Positions 17,899 to 26,475 of a DNA stretch of 64,000 bases are shown here, piece by piece. A program made the translations under genes and the position numbers. Position 1 is the stretch's first letter. Each line of letters begins with the position of its first letter. The notes under the pieces are model-generated. The model was given only the letters and a program-made list of their open reading frames with translations. It was not told where the DNA came from and made no database searches. Origin of the DNA: M3007 sp044224705 (GTDB lineage Bacteria > Bacteroidota > Bacteroidia > Chitinophagales > Saprospiraceae); assembly GCA_044224705.1 (NCBI GenBank), contig JBGAJY010000005.1, forward strand, positions 1 to 64,000. The letters are read 5' to 3'.

Positions 17899-19299
17899 CT
17901 AAAGTATCGTCTCCTTCGTCGCATCCAGCATTCGCCTGCACTCCGCCAGATCGCCCGACTGGGCATACACCCGCAGTACCGGTTCGGTGCCCGATGCACG
18001 GATCATGACCCATTTTTCGTCGCCAAAGACGAACTTCCAACCGTCGAGATCTTCCACGCTCTGGATTTTGTACGAGCCGAAAGCCTTGTAGGAACGGCTG
18101 TTGCAGGCGGCGATCACAGCCTGTTTCTGCGCTTCGGTGATGTGCAGGTCGTCGCGGTCGAAGGCGAATTTGCCGACTTCCTTGTACACTTCTTCTACGA
18201 GACCTTTTACTGTTTTCCCGGTTTTGGCCATGAATTCGAGCACCAAGAGGCCGATCCACACGCCGTCGCGTTCCGGAATGTGCCCTTTGACGGCCAGGCC
18301 GCCGGATTCTTCACCGCCCACGATCACGTCTTCCTTGGTCATGATTTCGGCAATGTACTTGAAGCCGACTTTCGTGATCTCGTATGGGAGGCCGAATTTT
18401 TCAGCCATTTTTTTCAGTTTGTCGGTCACCGAGAAGGTGAAAACGACTTTGCCGCGCAGGTTTTTGTATTTGTACAGATACAGCAGCAGGATGAGCAGCA
18501 GGTGGTGGCTGTCCACAAAATTGCCGTCTTCATCGTACATCCCGATGCGGTCGGCATCGCCGTCGGTGGCGAGGCCTGCCGTGATTTTGGGATTCTTTTT
18601 AACGGTATCGCTGAGCAGCGTCAGGTTGCGGTGGATGGGCTCGGGCGCCTGGCCGTGCATTCCCGGGTTTTCGTCGCAATGCAGGAAAATGGAGCGGGGC
18701 AGGAGTTTGCGCACGGCGCGCTGGCCGGCGCCGTACATGGCATCGTAGGCGAGGCGTCCGGCGCTTTGTTTGATGGCGCTCAGGTCGAAGTTCTTCTTCG
18801 CATGGCGCAGGTACATGGTTTCGAGGTCGGCGTCGGCGAAGAGTTTTTTCTGCGTCAGTTCGCCCAGGGTGGGCAGTGATTTCAGCGAGCACGCTTCGGG
18901 AATAAGTTTTTCCACCTCGGCAATGTCGGCGGGTATCATCGGGCCGCCGTAAGAGGCTTTGAGTTTGAAGCCGTTGTAGGAAGGCGGGTTGTGGCTGGCC
19001 GTGATCACGATGCCGAGGTCCGCTTTGAGTTTCACGACACCCAGAGAAACCATCGGAGTGGATACGAAGCCCACTCCGGCGTGCACTTTGATGCCGTAGG
19101 CGCCGAGTACGCGGGCAGTTGCGCTGACGAACAAATTGCCGCCGAAACGGTAGTCATGACCGATAACGGCCTTTTTCATTTTGCGTGCTTTCATGAACAA
19201 GGCGGTCGCCTCGGCCACGCGCATCACATTCTCCACCGTGTAATCGTCGGCGATGATGGCACGCCAGCCGTCCGTGCCGAATTTGATCGGAATTGCCAT
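17899..19299 (-). CDS. Phosphoglucomutase/phosphomannomutase family protein
   Basis: This 466-residue alpha-D-phosphohexomutase has all four signature loops: 'TASHNP' with the phosphoserine Ser102, the Mg-binding 'DGDADR' (246-251), the sugar-binding 'GGEESGG' (328-334) and the phosphate-binding 'RASGTEP' (434-440). It interconverts hexose 1- and 6-phosphates in the cytosol and feeds glycogen and nucleotide-sugar synthesis. Glucose versus mannose preference cannot be told, although GEESGG-type loops fit either. Its 5' UTR carries a tandem AATCGAATC-type repeat, and it is divergent from pcm. Confidence 0.9.
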   Translation of the reverse strand: MAIPIKFGTDGWRAIIADDYTVENVMRVAEATALFMKARKMKKAVIGHDYRFGGNLFVSATARVLGAYGIKVHAGVGFVSTPMVSLGVVKLKADLGIVITASHNPPSYNGFKLKASYGGPMIPADIAEVEKLIPEACSLKSLPTLGELTQKKLFADADLETMYLRHAKKNFDLSAIKQSAGRLAYDAMYGAGQRAVRKLLPRSIFLHCDENPGMHGQAPEPIHRNLTLLSDTVKKNPKITAGLATDGDADRIGMYDEDGNFVDSHHLLLILLLYLYKYKNLRGKVVFTFSVTDKLKKMAEKFGLPYEITKVGFKYIAEIMTKEDVIVGGEESGGLAVKGHIPERDGVWIGLLVLEFMAKTGKTVKGLVEEVYKEVGKFAFDRDDLHITEAQKQAVIAACNSRSYKAFGSYKIQSVEDLDGWKFVFGDEKWVMIRASGTEPVLRVYAQSGDLAECRRMLDATKETIL

Positions 19300-19310
19300 G
19301 GAACGAAATG

Positions 19311-19375
19311 ATTTTGATTGATTCGATTGATTCGATTGAAATGATTGATTCGATTGTGTGATTGATTCGATTGAG
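19311..19375 (-). repeat. Tandem AATCGAATC-type repeats in the phosphohexomutase leader
   Basis: On the minus strand this stretch reads as a run of CAATCGAAT/CAATCA units of about 9 bases, ending shortly before the ATG at 19299. A TAAATTTG box at 19415-19422 (minus strand) could be the -7 element, which would put the array in the 5' UTR. The same repeat occurs in the pcm leader in the same sense relative to its own gene. Confidence 0.7.
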
Positions 19376-19479
19376 GCGTACTAAAAATGGTGTTCAATAA
19401 GATGGTAAGGCGGGCAAATTTATTCGAAAGCCCCTTAGCTTTGCCATTCTTCTGAAACGATTTCAAATTTTCCCCCACC

Positions 19480-19549
19480 CAATCGAACCAATCGAATCAA
19501 TCGAATCAATCGAACCAATCGAATCAATCAAATCAATCGAACCAATCCA
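19480..19549 (+). repeat. Tandem AATCGAATC-type repeats in the pcm leader
   Basis: A run of CAATCGAAC and CAATCGAAT units (about seven) continues up to the base before the pcm ATG at 19550. A TAGCTTTG box at 19436-19443 is a plausible -7 element, so the repeats would be transcribed as the 5' UTR. With the array upstream of the divergent gene they form an inverted pair on the DNA. Confidence 0.75.
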
Positions 19550-20203
19550 ATGACCGACTCCTACCGCCACAAAGGTTTGCGCAAACGCCTCGTAGATGCG
19601 CTGCGACGGCGCGGCATCCGCGACGAAGGCGTGCTCTCGGCCATGGGGGCGGTGCCCAGGCATTTTTTTCTCGATAAAGCTTTTGAGGAACATGCCTACG
19701 AGGACAAGCCTTTCCCGATCGGCAACAAACAAACCATTTCCCAGCCGTACACCGTCGCCTACCAAACGGCTTTGCTGGAAGTCAAAAACCGCGACCGGGT
19801 GCTCGAAATTGGCACGGGTTCGGGCTATCAGGCTGCTATTCTGGGGGCCATGGGCGCCCGGGTTTTTACCGTGGAACGTCAGGAGGCCCTTCATCTGCGC
19901 GCCAAAGAGTTGCTGGACAAAATGGGTTTTTCCAACATCCGCTGCTTTTTTCGCGACGGCATGAAGGGCCTTCCGGAATATGCACCATACGATAAAATCA
20001 TCGTCACCGCAGGCGCTCCCGTAGTGCCCGGACCGCTGAAAGAACAACTCGCCATCGGCGGTATTCTGGTGATCCCCGTTGGGGAAGATGTGCAGTACAT
20101 GTACCGCATCACCCGTGTATCGGCAACCGAATTCCGTGAAGAAATACTGGATGCCTTCCGGTTCGTGCCCTTTCTGGAAGGTTTACAGAAAAAAAAGGAG
20201 TGA
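19550..20203 (+). CDS. pcm: Protein-L-isoaspartate O-methyltransferase
   Basis: This 217-residue SAM-dependent methyltransferase carries the PCMT signatures: 'QTISQPYTVA' (61-70), which contacts the isoaspartyl substrate, and the SAM loop 'VLEIGTGSGYQAAIL' (84-98). It methylates L-isoaspartyl residues in damaged cytosolic proteins to start their repair. The length and the C-terminal 'FRFVPFLEGL' segment fit bacterial Pcm. The gene diverges from the phosphohexomutase and has the repeat-rich leader described above. Confidence 0.93.
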   Translation: MTDSYRHKGLRKRLVDALRRRGIRDEGVLSAMGAVPRHFFLDKAFEEHAYEDKPFPIGNKQTISQPYTVAYQTALLEVKNRDRVLEIGTGSGYQAAILGAMGARVFTVERQEALHLRAKELLDKMGFSNIRCFFRDGMKGLPEYAPYDKIIVTAGAPVVPGPLKEQLAIGGILVIPVGEDVQYMYRITRVSATEFREEILDAFRFVPFLEGLQKKKE

Positions 20204-20207
20204 GGTG

Positions 20208-20531
20208 TCAATGGCCTCCCACGGAACCGCCCAAAATCGCCAACAAAAACGATTCTATCAGAAACATGCCTCCGGCAAAGCACATTTGCAACACGATCCC
20301 AAAGGCCGTGCGATACCGCCTGCGATACAAAGCCGTCGGCAGGCAAACCAACAGAATTGCACCTAAAAGGACCAAGACAAGGGTGGTATATCCAAAAATG
20401 GAGATGAAATTCTGTTCCGTCCACGACCAGTCCCGGATAAAAATGGCTTCAAATTCCAGAGACGTACCCAGAACCCCCAAAGCGCCAAGCAGCCAGCGCA
20501 GCCAACTTGTTTTAAAGTAAACGTCCAGCAT
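20208..20531 (-). CDS. Small membrane protein, unknown function
   Basis: The 107-residue product has three to four hydrophobic segments (about residues 11-30, 43-62 and 76-98) with basic residues between them. It converges with pcm and lies 9 bp downstream of the DUF1361 membrane protein on the same strand, so it is probably the last gene of the 22.3-20.2 kb minus-strand transcript. No family is recognised. Confidence 0.55.
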   Translation of the reverse strand: MLDVYFKTSWLRWLLGALGVLGTSLEFEAIFIRDWSWTEQNFISIFGYTTLVLVLLGAILLVCLPTALYRRRYRTAFGIVLQMCFAGGMFLIESFLLAILGGSVGGH

Positions 20532-20540
20532 CTAAGGGGG

Positions 20541-21275
20541 CTATGTTTGTTGTCCGTTGTTCAGCAAGACCTTCAACACCCCGTATCCGACCAGTAAAAT
20601 ACCCGACAACAACACTGAGATGCCGAACGCCGTCACAAACTCGTGCGGCTGCCGCAGGGTATTTGCCAGATCGCGCAGCAAGGCGAAAGGATTGGTCGCC
20701 AGGTCCCAGGAGTTCCAGCGCTGAAACCGCCCGAGCCATACGCCGAAGCCACCCAGGCCGATCGCGCAGCAGAGCAAAAGCCAACTCAATCCTGCCGAAA
20801 ACCAGCGCCGCAATACGTGCTGAACCTCATACAACGACAACAGCCCCAGCAACAGCCCCGTGCTCGCCGTGGCGAACAACAAGGTCATGTCGTACCACAC
20901 CGGCACCGGCAGCCGCTGGCGCAGGTGCACAAAATCGGTGACGATATACGGTGCATTCGGGAAAAAGACCAGCCACAGCGCCAGCCAGCCGAACTGTATT
21001 GTTTTTCGGACGCCGAGTCGTGACAGCCGCTCAGTGCGCAAAGCAGCCAGATAAGGCACCCAGGCCAGGAACAAATTCCAGCCCAGAAACAGGTAAGTGC
21101 CCTGTACATTCCGGGTGGATATGAGCTCGTCCAGCGAACGGATAGCCGTCAGATTGGACCAGTTGAAATACATGCGGCCGAACAGGAGCAGGCCCACACA
21201 ACAGCTGGCCAGGGCGAGCATCAAAAACAAATTGCGTTGCTGCTGATCCCGGAAATAAGTGGATAAGAATTTCAT
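20541..21275 (-). CDS. DUF1361-family integral membrane protein
   Basis: From the ATG at 21275 the product is 244 residues with about six membrane helices. It contains 'FFPNAPYIVTDFVHL', the hallmark of DUF1361 proteins, preceded by the 'LGWNLFLAWVPYL' helix also typical of them. The function of the family is unknown. It follows the winged-helix regulator gene by 22 bp on the same strand. Confidence 0.8.
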   Translation of the reverse strand: MKFLSTYFRDQQQRNLFLMLALASCCVGLLLFGRMYFNWSNLTAIRSLDELISTRNVQGTYLFLGWNLFLAWVPYLAALRTERLSRLGVRKTIQFGWLALWLVFFPNAPYIVTDFVHLRQRLPVPVWYDMTLLFATASTGLLLGLLSLYEVQHVLRRWFSAGLSWLLLCCAIGLGGFGVWLGRFQRWNSWDLATNPFALLRDLANTLRQPHEFVTAFGISVLLSGILLVGYGVLKVLLNNGQQT

Positions 21276-21297
21276 GATCAATAGGCTGTAAGATTGT

Positions 21298-21606
21298 TCA
21301 GTCGTCGTCTCGACCCAGTTTTACGAGTGCTTCCAGGGCATCCAGATGCGCCCTGAACGCGGTGCGGCCCGTTTCGGTGGCCGCGTAAGTTGTCCGCGGT
21401 TTGCGACCTACAAATTCTTTTCGCACGGTGATGCATTCCGCCGCCTCGAGTGCTTTCAGGTGGCTCGCCAGGTTGCCATCGGTCAGGTCGAGCGCCTCCT
21501 TGAGGGTATTGTACTCCACCCAATCGTTCACCACCAGAATGGACATGATGCCCAGCCGGTTGCGGTGATCGAAAGCAGGATTGAGTTGAGTAATAATGTT
21601 TTTCAT
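21298..21606 (-). CDS. Winged-helix transcriptional regulator (HTH_34/MarR-ArsR-like)
   Basis: This 102-residue single-domain DNA-binding protein has a helix-turn-helix around 'LKEALDLTDGNLASHLKALE' (35-54) and a wing containing 'VGRKPRTTYAATETGR'. Such short winged-helix proteins in Bacteroidota are typically encoded beside a membrane protein gene, as here. Its start overlaps the stop of the upstream gene by 4 bp, so the two are translationally coupled. It probably autoregulates this small operon from the promoter near 22290 (inference). Confidence 0.82.
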   Translation of the reverse strand: MKNIITQLNPAFDHRNRLGIMSILVVNDWVEYNTLKEALDLTDGNLASHLKALEAAECITVRKEFVGRKPRTTYAATETGRTAFRAHLDALEALVKLGRDDD

Positions 21607-22259
21607 GTCGGCGTGCCGTCGTATTTGAGGTACATCCAGGCTCCGTAAAAAATGTGCATCAGCCCGAAACCGATGGCCCAGAGTTCGAGGCCCCGGCCCA
21701 GAAAAAAGACGCCGAGCAAACCGAGCGCCGTTTCGGTCAGGCCGAGGTATTCGATGTCGCGCAGCGTGAATTTACTGCCGTTCACCAACGCCATGCCGTA
21801 AAAAACCAGCGTAGCCGGAGGCACCAGCGCCGGCAGGTCCCAGTACAGCAAACCCAGGCAAAAAATGCCGCCCGCTATCAAAGGCACTGCGAGGGCCGCC
21901 GCCAGACGCCGCGAAGTATGGTCCCATACCCGGGCGCTTCGCCGCCGGGCTTTCCGCCATGTGAAAAACAAACCGCCCGCCAAAGCAGCCAGCAACACCG
22001 AACCCCCAATGAGCAAAAAGGCCATTTTGTAGTTCATTCCCCATTTAATGGTGTGCAAAGCGCGTACAAAATAGTCGCCCTCGTCGCCCGCAAAGGGCGT
22101 CATGCCAAGAAAAGCATACACTGCCGTAGCGCCCGCCAACGCACAGAGTCCGGCCCAAACGCCCGACAAGCCGCTCAGGCTCAAAAAACGGCTGTTGCGA
22201 TCCATCAGCGCGCGCATGGCGGCCAGGTGTTCAAGATGTTGTTTCGCGTCTTCGATCAT
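21603..22259 (-). CDS. Membrane protein coupled to the winged-helix regulator
   Basis: The 218-residue product has a short N-terminal cytosolic helix ('MIEDAKQHLEHLAAMRALMD') and about six membrane segments. No transport motif is visible. It is the first gene of a minus-strand operon (membrane protein, winged-helix regulator, DUF1361 protein, small membrane protein) and overlaps the regulator by 4 bp. The pairing suggests that the regulator controls or senses the state of this protein, but the function is unknown. Confidence 0.7.
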   Translation of the reverse strand: MIEDAKQHLEHLAAMRALMDRNSRFLSLSGLSGVWAGLCALAGATAVYAFLGMTPFAGDEGDYFVRALHTIKWGMNYKMAFLLIGGSVLLAALAGGLFFTWRKARRRSARVWDHTSRRLAAALAVPLIAGGIFCLGLLYWDLPALVPPATLVFYGMALVNGSKFTLRDIEYLGLTETALGLLGVFFLGRGLELWAIGFGLMHIFYGAWMYLKYDGTPT

Positions 22260-22288
22260 GGTTGGTTGCGATAAAGAACTTTGTGTGG

Positions 22289-22296
22289 CAAAGTTA
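22289..22296 (-). promoter_or_regulatory. Promoter -7 element TAACTTTG
   Basis: The minus strand reads TAACTTTG here, a perfect match to the Bacteroidota TAnnTTTG box, about 30 bases upstream of the ATG at 22259. No clear TTTG was found at the usual distance upstream, so only the -7 element is claimed. Confidence 0.5.
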
Positions 22297-22438
22297 AGTA
22301 TTTTGAATGGACCGCCGAACAGACTGAAGTTTGTTTTTATCCGTCAAAAATCCGCATTCCTGTATTCGTCAGCCGTCAATCAAAACAAGCCCCCACAAAG
22401 CCCGTACCTTGCCGCCACATTCCCACTTTTTTTGAAAA

Positions 22439-23164
22439 ATGTTGATTTACGGTCATCATCCCGTTGTGGAAGCCATCGAGTCCGGTCGTCCGGTCGAAAA
22501 AGTTTTTTTCCAGCAAGGCCTTCGCGGCGAGATGGAAAAGGAGATCCGGCACCTTACCAAAGCGCACGACATCCCTCTGCAGGTGGTGCCGCGCGAACGT
22601 CTCAACAAAATGGTACGGGGCAACCATCAGGGTGTCGCCGCCTGGCTTTCGCTCGTCGAATTCCAGAACCTGGAAGATGTCGTCCCGCATTTGTTCGAAC
22701 GGGGTGAAATACCCCTGCTCCTGCTGCTCGACGGCGTCACCGACGTGCGCAATTTCGGCGCCATCTGCCGTTCGGCGTTTTGCCTCGGCGCCCATGCGGT
22801 GATCATTCCCACTTCCGGCGCCGCGCCGGCCAACGAAGACGCCATGAAAGCCTCCGCCGGCGCCCTGGCCAAAGTGCAGCTCTGCCGTGTAAAAAGCATG
22901 TATTCCGCCGTGGATTGGCTCAAAGCCAGCGGCATACAGGTGGTCTCTACCGCGCTCACCGACCGATCTGTTCCAGTGTATGAAGTAGATTTTCGCCTGC
23001 CCACCGCTATCCTGATGGGCGCCGAAGACACGGGCGTAAGCCCGAAACTGCTCAAAATGTCCGACCAGGTGACCCGTATCCCGCAGGCTACCGATTTTGA
23101 CTCCTTCAACGTAAGCGTCGCCGCCGGCATCGTGCTGTATGAGGCGCTTCGCCAAAGAACTTAA
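22439..23164 (+). CDS. rlmB: 23S rRNA (guanosine-2'-O-)-methyltransferase RlmB
   Basis: This is a 241-residue SpoU-family (SPOUT) protein. It starts with the substrate-binding L30e-like domain ('MLIYGHHPVVEAIESGRPV') and contains the knot motifs 'LDGVTDVRNFGAICRSA', 'ILMGAEDTGVSPKLL' and 'IPQATDFDSFNVSVAAGIVLYE'. RlmB uses SAM to methylate G2251 (E. coli numbering) of 23S rRNA. Length and motif order match. A metal-receptor gene starts 9 bp downstream, with no obvious functional link. Confidence 0.93.
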   Translation: MLIYGHHPVVEAIESGRPVEKVFFQQGLRGEMEKEIRHLTKAHDIPLQVVPRERLNKMVRGNHQGVAAWLSLVEFQNLEDVVPHLFERGEIPLLLLLDGVTDVRNFGAICRSAFCLGAHAVIIPTSGAAPANEDAMKASAGALAKVQLCRVKSMYSAVDWLKASGIQVVSTALTDRSVPVYEVDFRLPTAILMGAEDTGVSPKLLKMSDQVTRIPQATDFDSFNVSVAAGIVLYEALRQRT

Positions 23165-23173
23165 CAGGAACAG

Positions 23174-23986
23174 ATGCACGTTTTTACCGATCAACTGGAC
23201 CGGGACGTGTCACTACCCGGGTGGCCGCCGCAGCGGATCATTTCGCTCGTACCCTCGCAAACCGAGTTGCTGTACGAGCTGGGTTTGGAAAACGAAGTGG
23301 TCGGAATCACCAAATTCTGCGTTCATCCGTTGCACTGGTTTCGCGAAAAAACGCATATCGGTGGCACCAAGACCCTGAATTTTCAAAAAATAGCGGCGTT
23401 GCGCCCCGACTTGATCATCGGCAACAAAGAGGAAAACGAATTCGGACAAATCGCCGCCCTGGCCGAACAATTCCCCGTTTGGCTCAGTGACGTACGCACC
23501 CTGGAAGCGGCCTGGGACATGATGCGCCGGATCGGGGCCCTGACGGGCAAAGCCACACAAGCCGCGGATTTGGTGCAGGCCATTCAGGCTGAATTTTTAC
23601 GCCACGGATTGCCGGCTACGGACTCCGCCCACCCGGGCATCCGGGCCGCCTATTTTATTTGGCGCAAACCGTGGATGGTTGCCGGCGACGATACGTTTAT
23701 CGACGCTGTGATGCAGACGGCCGGTTTTGAAAACGTTTTTGCAGGCCTCGGGCGGTATCCGGAAATCTCGATGGAACAGTTGGCTGCGGCTCAGCCGGAG
23801 CATATTCTTTTGTCGTCCGAACCCTATCCGTTTGCCGAAAAACATGTCGGCGCCTTCCTCGAAATTTGCCCGCAGGCGAAGGTTCGGATCGTGGATGGCG
23901 AGCTGTTTTCATGGTACGGCAGCCGGCTCCGGTACGCGCCGGCTTATTTGTCCGACTTGCGAAAAGTCATTTTTGACCAAAAATGA
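23174..23986 (+). CDS. Helical-backbone metal receptor (BtuF-like), no signal peptide
   Basis: The 270-residue product matches the cobalamin/iron-siderophore binding fold: 'RIISLVPSQTELLYELG' near the N-terminus, 'HIGGTKTLNFQKIAALRPDL', and a C-terminal lobe with 'FIWRKPWMVAGDDTFIDAV'. Typical BtuF proteins are periplasmic, but this one begins directly with the domain and has no signal peptide. It may therefore be cytosolic, or exported by another route, as is common for the Bacteroidota branch. No ABC permease is adjacent. It probably shares a transcript with rlmB. Confidence 0.82.
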   Translation: MHVFTDQLDRDVSLPGWPPQRIISLVPSQTELLYELGLENEVVGITKFCVHPLHWFREKTHIGGTKTLNFQKIAALRPDLIIGNKEENEFGQIAALAEQFPVWLSDVRTLEAAWDMMRRIGALTGKATQAADLVQAIQAEFLRHGLPATDSAHPGIRAAYFIWRKPWMVAGDDTFIDAVMQTAGFENVFAGLGRYPEISMEQLAAAQPEHILLSSEPYPFAEKHVGAFLEICPQAKVRIVDGELFSWYGSRLRYAPAYLSDLRKVIFDQK

Positions 23987-24060
23987 CGCGCCTCCAGCCA
24001 ACCTTTTTTTAAAATTGACCTTCTTTGAGGCAAAATCTATCACGCCTCCAGTTTTTAAAC

Positions 24061-25713
24061 ATGAAAAATCTGCTACTTACCGCCTTTGCCCTATTGGCTA
24101 TCTCGGGTTTTTGTCAAAGCCCGAACCTGCAAACGGAGTCTTCCGGCAACCGCCGCGCGGGCGAAATCCTTGTGCAACTCGAGCCGAATCAAACCTTCGA
24201 CAAGGTCTTCGCCGGGCAAAGTTTTTTTGTCCTGAAAAATGTTGTGGCGCCGGATTGGCACATCCTCTTGCTTGGTTTTGACGAGCAACCCGGCCAGGGC
24301 GAAGCAGCCCTGAACAAAGTAAACCGCCTCCCCGGTGTCCGGGTCGCCCAGTGGAACCACGAAGCCGAGTCGCGCGCCACGCCGAACGATCCCAGCTGGG
24401 CCTCCCAAACGGATATGACCCTGATCGGCATGCCGCGGGCCTGGGACGGCTCCACCGGCGGAGTGATGTACACCCGCGACAGCATCCGGGGCGACACGAT
24501 CGTCGTGGCGGTGCTGGAAGAAGGTTTTTTGATCACTCACCCCGATATTACGCCCAATCTCTGGCACAACTGGGGCGAACATCCGGGCAACAACTTTGAC
24601 GACGACGGCAACGGCTACGTGGACGATTACACCGGCTGGGATCCCGTCGACGGCGCCTCCGGACCGGGCAATACCGCCCCCCACGGCACCTCGGTTTGCG
24701 GCATCGTCGGCGCCCGCGGCAACAACAACCTGGGTGTGAGCGGCGTCAACTGGAACGTCAAACTGATGGTGATGACCCATTCGGCCAAGTTTGAATCCGA
24801 CATCGTGGCCGCCTATTATTATGTCGCGAAAATGCGCCGCCGGTACAACGAATCCAACGGCAACGAAGGCGCCTTCGTCGTGGCCACCAACGCCTCCTTC
24901 GGGATCGACGGCGGCAAACCTGCACAACACCCGCTCTGGTGTGCCGTGTACGATTCGCTCGGCAGGGTCGGCGTGCTGAATATTGGCGCCACGGCCAACA
25001 GCAACGTGAACGTGGACCTGGTCGGCGACATTCCGAGCACCTGCCCCAGCCAGTACCTCGTCGGGGTGACCAATGTCGTGGCCTCTTCCGATGTAAAAAG
25101 CATCAGCGCGGGCTATGGCGCGGAGTCCATCGACATCGGCTCGCCGGGCGACGGATCATTCACCACGGCCATCGGCTCCGGCGGGACGGCAGGGTATGCC
25201 AATTTCACCGGCACATCGGCTGCCACGCCGCACGTCACCGGCGCCGTGGCCTTGCTGTATTCGCTCGACTGCCCCAGCCTGGCCGGCGACGCGCTGAGCA
25301 ATCCCGCCGCTTGCGCCCTTCGTTTTAAAGAACTGTTGCTCAAAAGCGCGACGCCGAACTCCAGCCTCGAAGGCATTACCGTCACCGGGGGGCGCCTCGA
25401 TGTAGCAGCCGCAGCCGATTCCGTGCGCGCTTCCTGCGGCGGCTCGTCCGGGCCGCTGGCTATTTTCGCCATCCAGCCCAACCCAACCCGCTCGACACTG
25501 GAGCTCCGGTATGAAACGCCCAATTTCGAACCTTACACTTTCCGCGTGTTCAACATGCTAGGACAATTGCTCTTCGAAGACGTGATCCATCCGGAACAAT
25601 TCGGCGAGAAATACTACCGCTGGGACGATGTAAAATACCTTCCCGCAGGGGTGTATGTAGCGGCTATTACCCAGGGCCGCGCACGAGTAGCAAGGAAATT
25701 TGTGAAAATTTAA
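24061..25713 (+). CDS. Secreted S8-family (subtilisin-like) peptidase with T9SS sorting domain
   Basis: The ATG at 24061 provides the signal peptide 'MKNLLLTAFALLAISGFCQ' and a 550-residue protein. The subtilase region contains 'PHGTSVCGIV' (His208) and 'GTSAATPHVTG' (Ser386). At the place of the catalytic Asp it reads 'VAVLEEGFLITHPDI', so Glu153 replaces the usual Asp. The last ~85 residues ('IQPNPTRSTLELRYE' through 'LPAGVYVAAITQG') are a T9SS sorting domain, so it should reach the surface or medium. The propeptide region is about 20-110. Activity with the Glu substitution is uncertain. Confidence 0.88.
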   Translation: MKNLLLTAFALLAISGFCQSPNLQTESSGNRRAGEILVQLEPNQTFDKVFAGQSFFVLKNVVAPDWHILLLGFDEQPGQGEAALNKVNRLPGVRVAQWNHEAESRATPNDPSWASQTDMTLIGMPRAWDGSTGGVMYTRDSIRGDTIVVAVLEEGFLITHPDITPNLWHNWGEHPGNNFDDDGNGYVDDYTGWDPVDGASGPGNTAPHGTSVCGIVGARGNNNLGVSGVNWNVKLMVMTHSAKFESDIVAAYYYVAKMRRRYNESNGNEGAFVVATNASFGIDGGKPAQHPLWCAVYDSLGRVGVLNIGATANSNVNVDLVGDIPSTCPSQYLVGVTNVVASSDVKSISAGYGAESIDIGSPGDGSFTTAIGSGGTAGYANFTGTSAATPHVTGAVALLYSLDCPSLAGDALSNPAACALRFKELLLKSATPNSSLEGITVTGGRLDVAAAADSVRASCGGSSGPLAIFAIQPNPTRSTLELRYETPNFEPYTFRVFNMLGQLLFEDVIHPEQFGEKYYRWDDVKYLPAGVYVAAITQGRARVARKFVKI

Positions 25714-25720
25714 AATCCTG

Positions 25721-25753
25721 TTTGGTTTTTCAGGCGCTTGCATTCTATCTTTG
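25721..25753 (+). promoter_or_regulatory. Promoter of the tRNA-Arg gene
   Basis: TTTG (25721-25724), exactly 21 bases, then TATCTTTG (25746-25753) is a textbook Bacteroidota promoter. The tRNA begins 22 bases after the -7 box. It serves as an internal reference for promoter spacing in this genome. Confidence 0.8.
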
Positions 25754-25775
25754 CAGCCCGAAATCAAAGGGGAAT

Positions 25776-25851
25776 GGCTCCGTAGCTTAATGGATAGAGC
25801 ATCTGACTACGGATCAGAAGGTTAGAGGTTCGAGTCCTCTCGGAGTCACCA
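25776..25851 (+). tRNA. tRNA-Arg (anticodon ACG)
   Basis: The 76-base gene folds as a cloverleaf. The acceptor stem is GGCTCCG/CGGAGTC with one G-U, and the anticodon stem is TCTGA/TCAGA around the loop CTACGGA (anticodon ACG, read as ICG). The T-loop is GGTTCGAGTCC, and CCA is encoded at the 3' end. The strong promoter just upstream supports independent transcription. It reads CGN arginine codons. Confidence 0.95.
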
Positions 25852-25951
25852 CATTTTTCAAATGCCTGTCTGTCTGCACTTTAAATACCAAACGACACCG
25901 GGCATTTTTAACGCCAGGCTGCTTTTAGCAGTTTAAAATTCAGAAAGAGTC

Positions 25952-26209
25952 ATGCCGAAAGTTTGTGATTTGACGGGAAAAAAGCCGATTACCGGCAACC
26001 ACGTGTCGCACTCCAACCGTAAGACGAAGCGCCGTTTTTACCCCAACCTGCAAACGAAGAAGTTCTTCATGCCGGAAACGGGCGAATGGGTGACGCTCAA
26101 AGTGAGCACCTCAGCCATTCGTACCATCAGTAAAATGGGCCTCTACGCTTACATCAAAAAACTGGAGAAAAAAGGCGAAATCGTCTTCCACTCCGAGCCG
26201 GCCTGCTGA
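25952..26209 (+). CDS. rpmB: 50S ribosomal protein L28 (bL28)
   Basis: The 85-residue protein begins with 'MPKVCDLTGKKPITGNHVSH' and contains 'RKTKRRFYPNLQTKKFF', diagnostic of bL28. It is a structural protein of the large ribosomal subunit. It heads the rpmB-rpmG-DUF4295 cluster characteristic of Bacteroidota and lies 100 bp after the tRNA-Arg gene. Confidence 0.96.
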   Translation: MPKVCDLTGKKPITGNHVSHSNRKTKRRFYPNLQTKKFFMPETGEWVTLKVSTSAIRTISKMGLYAYIKKLEKKGEIVFHSEPAC

Positions 26210-26260
26210 ACCGGAACGATCCTCAGCACACAGTCTTAATATCCAGCTTAATATCCAGAT

Positions 26261-26449
26261 ATGGCAAAGAAAAGCAAAGGCAATCGCATCCAGGTGATCC
26301 TGGAGTGCACCGAGCACAAGACCAGCGGTCTGCCCGGCACCTCACGCTATGTGACCCAGAAAAACCGCAAAAACACGCCGGAGCGCATCGAGTTGAAAAA
26401 ATACAACCCGATCATGCGGAAATACACTGTGCACCGCGAAATCAAGTAA
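26261..26449 (+). CDS. rpmG: 50S ribosomal protein L33 (bL33)
   Basis: The 62-residue protein starts 'MAKKSKGNRIQVILECTEHK' and ends in the conserved 'KYNPIMRKYTVHREIK', as bL33 does. The zinc-ribbon cysteines are mostly absent (a single Cys in ECTEH), so it belongs to the C-minus, zinc-free type. It lies between rpmB and the DUF4295 gene. Confidence 0.95.
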   Translation: MAKKSKGNRIQVILECTEHKTSGLPGTSRYVTQKNRKNTPERIELKKYNPIMRKYTVHREIK

Positions 26450-26475
26450 TTTCCACTTATTCAATCACTTAGGTC

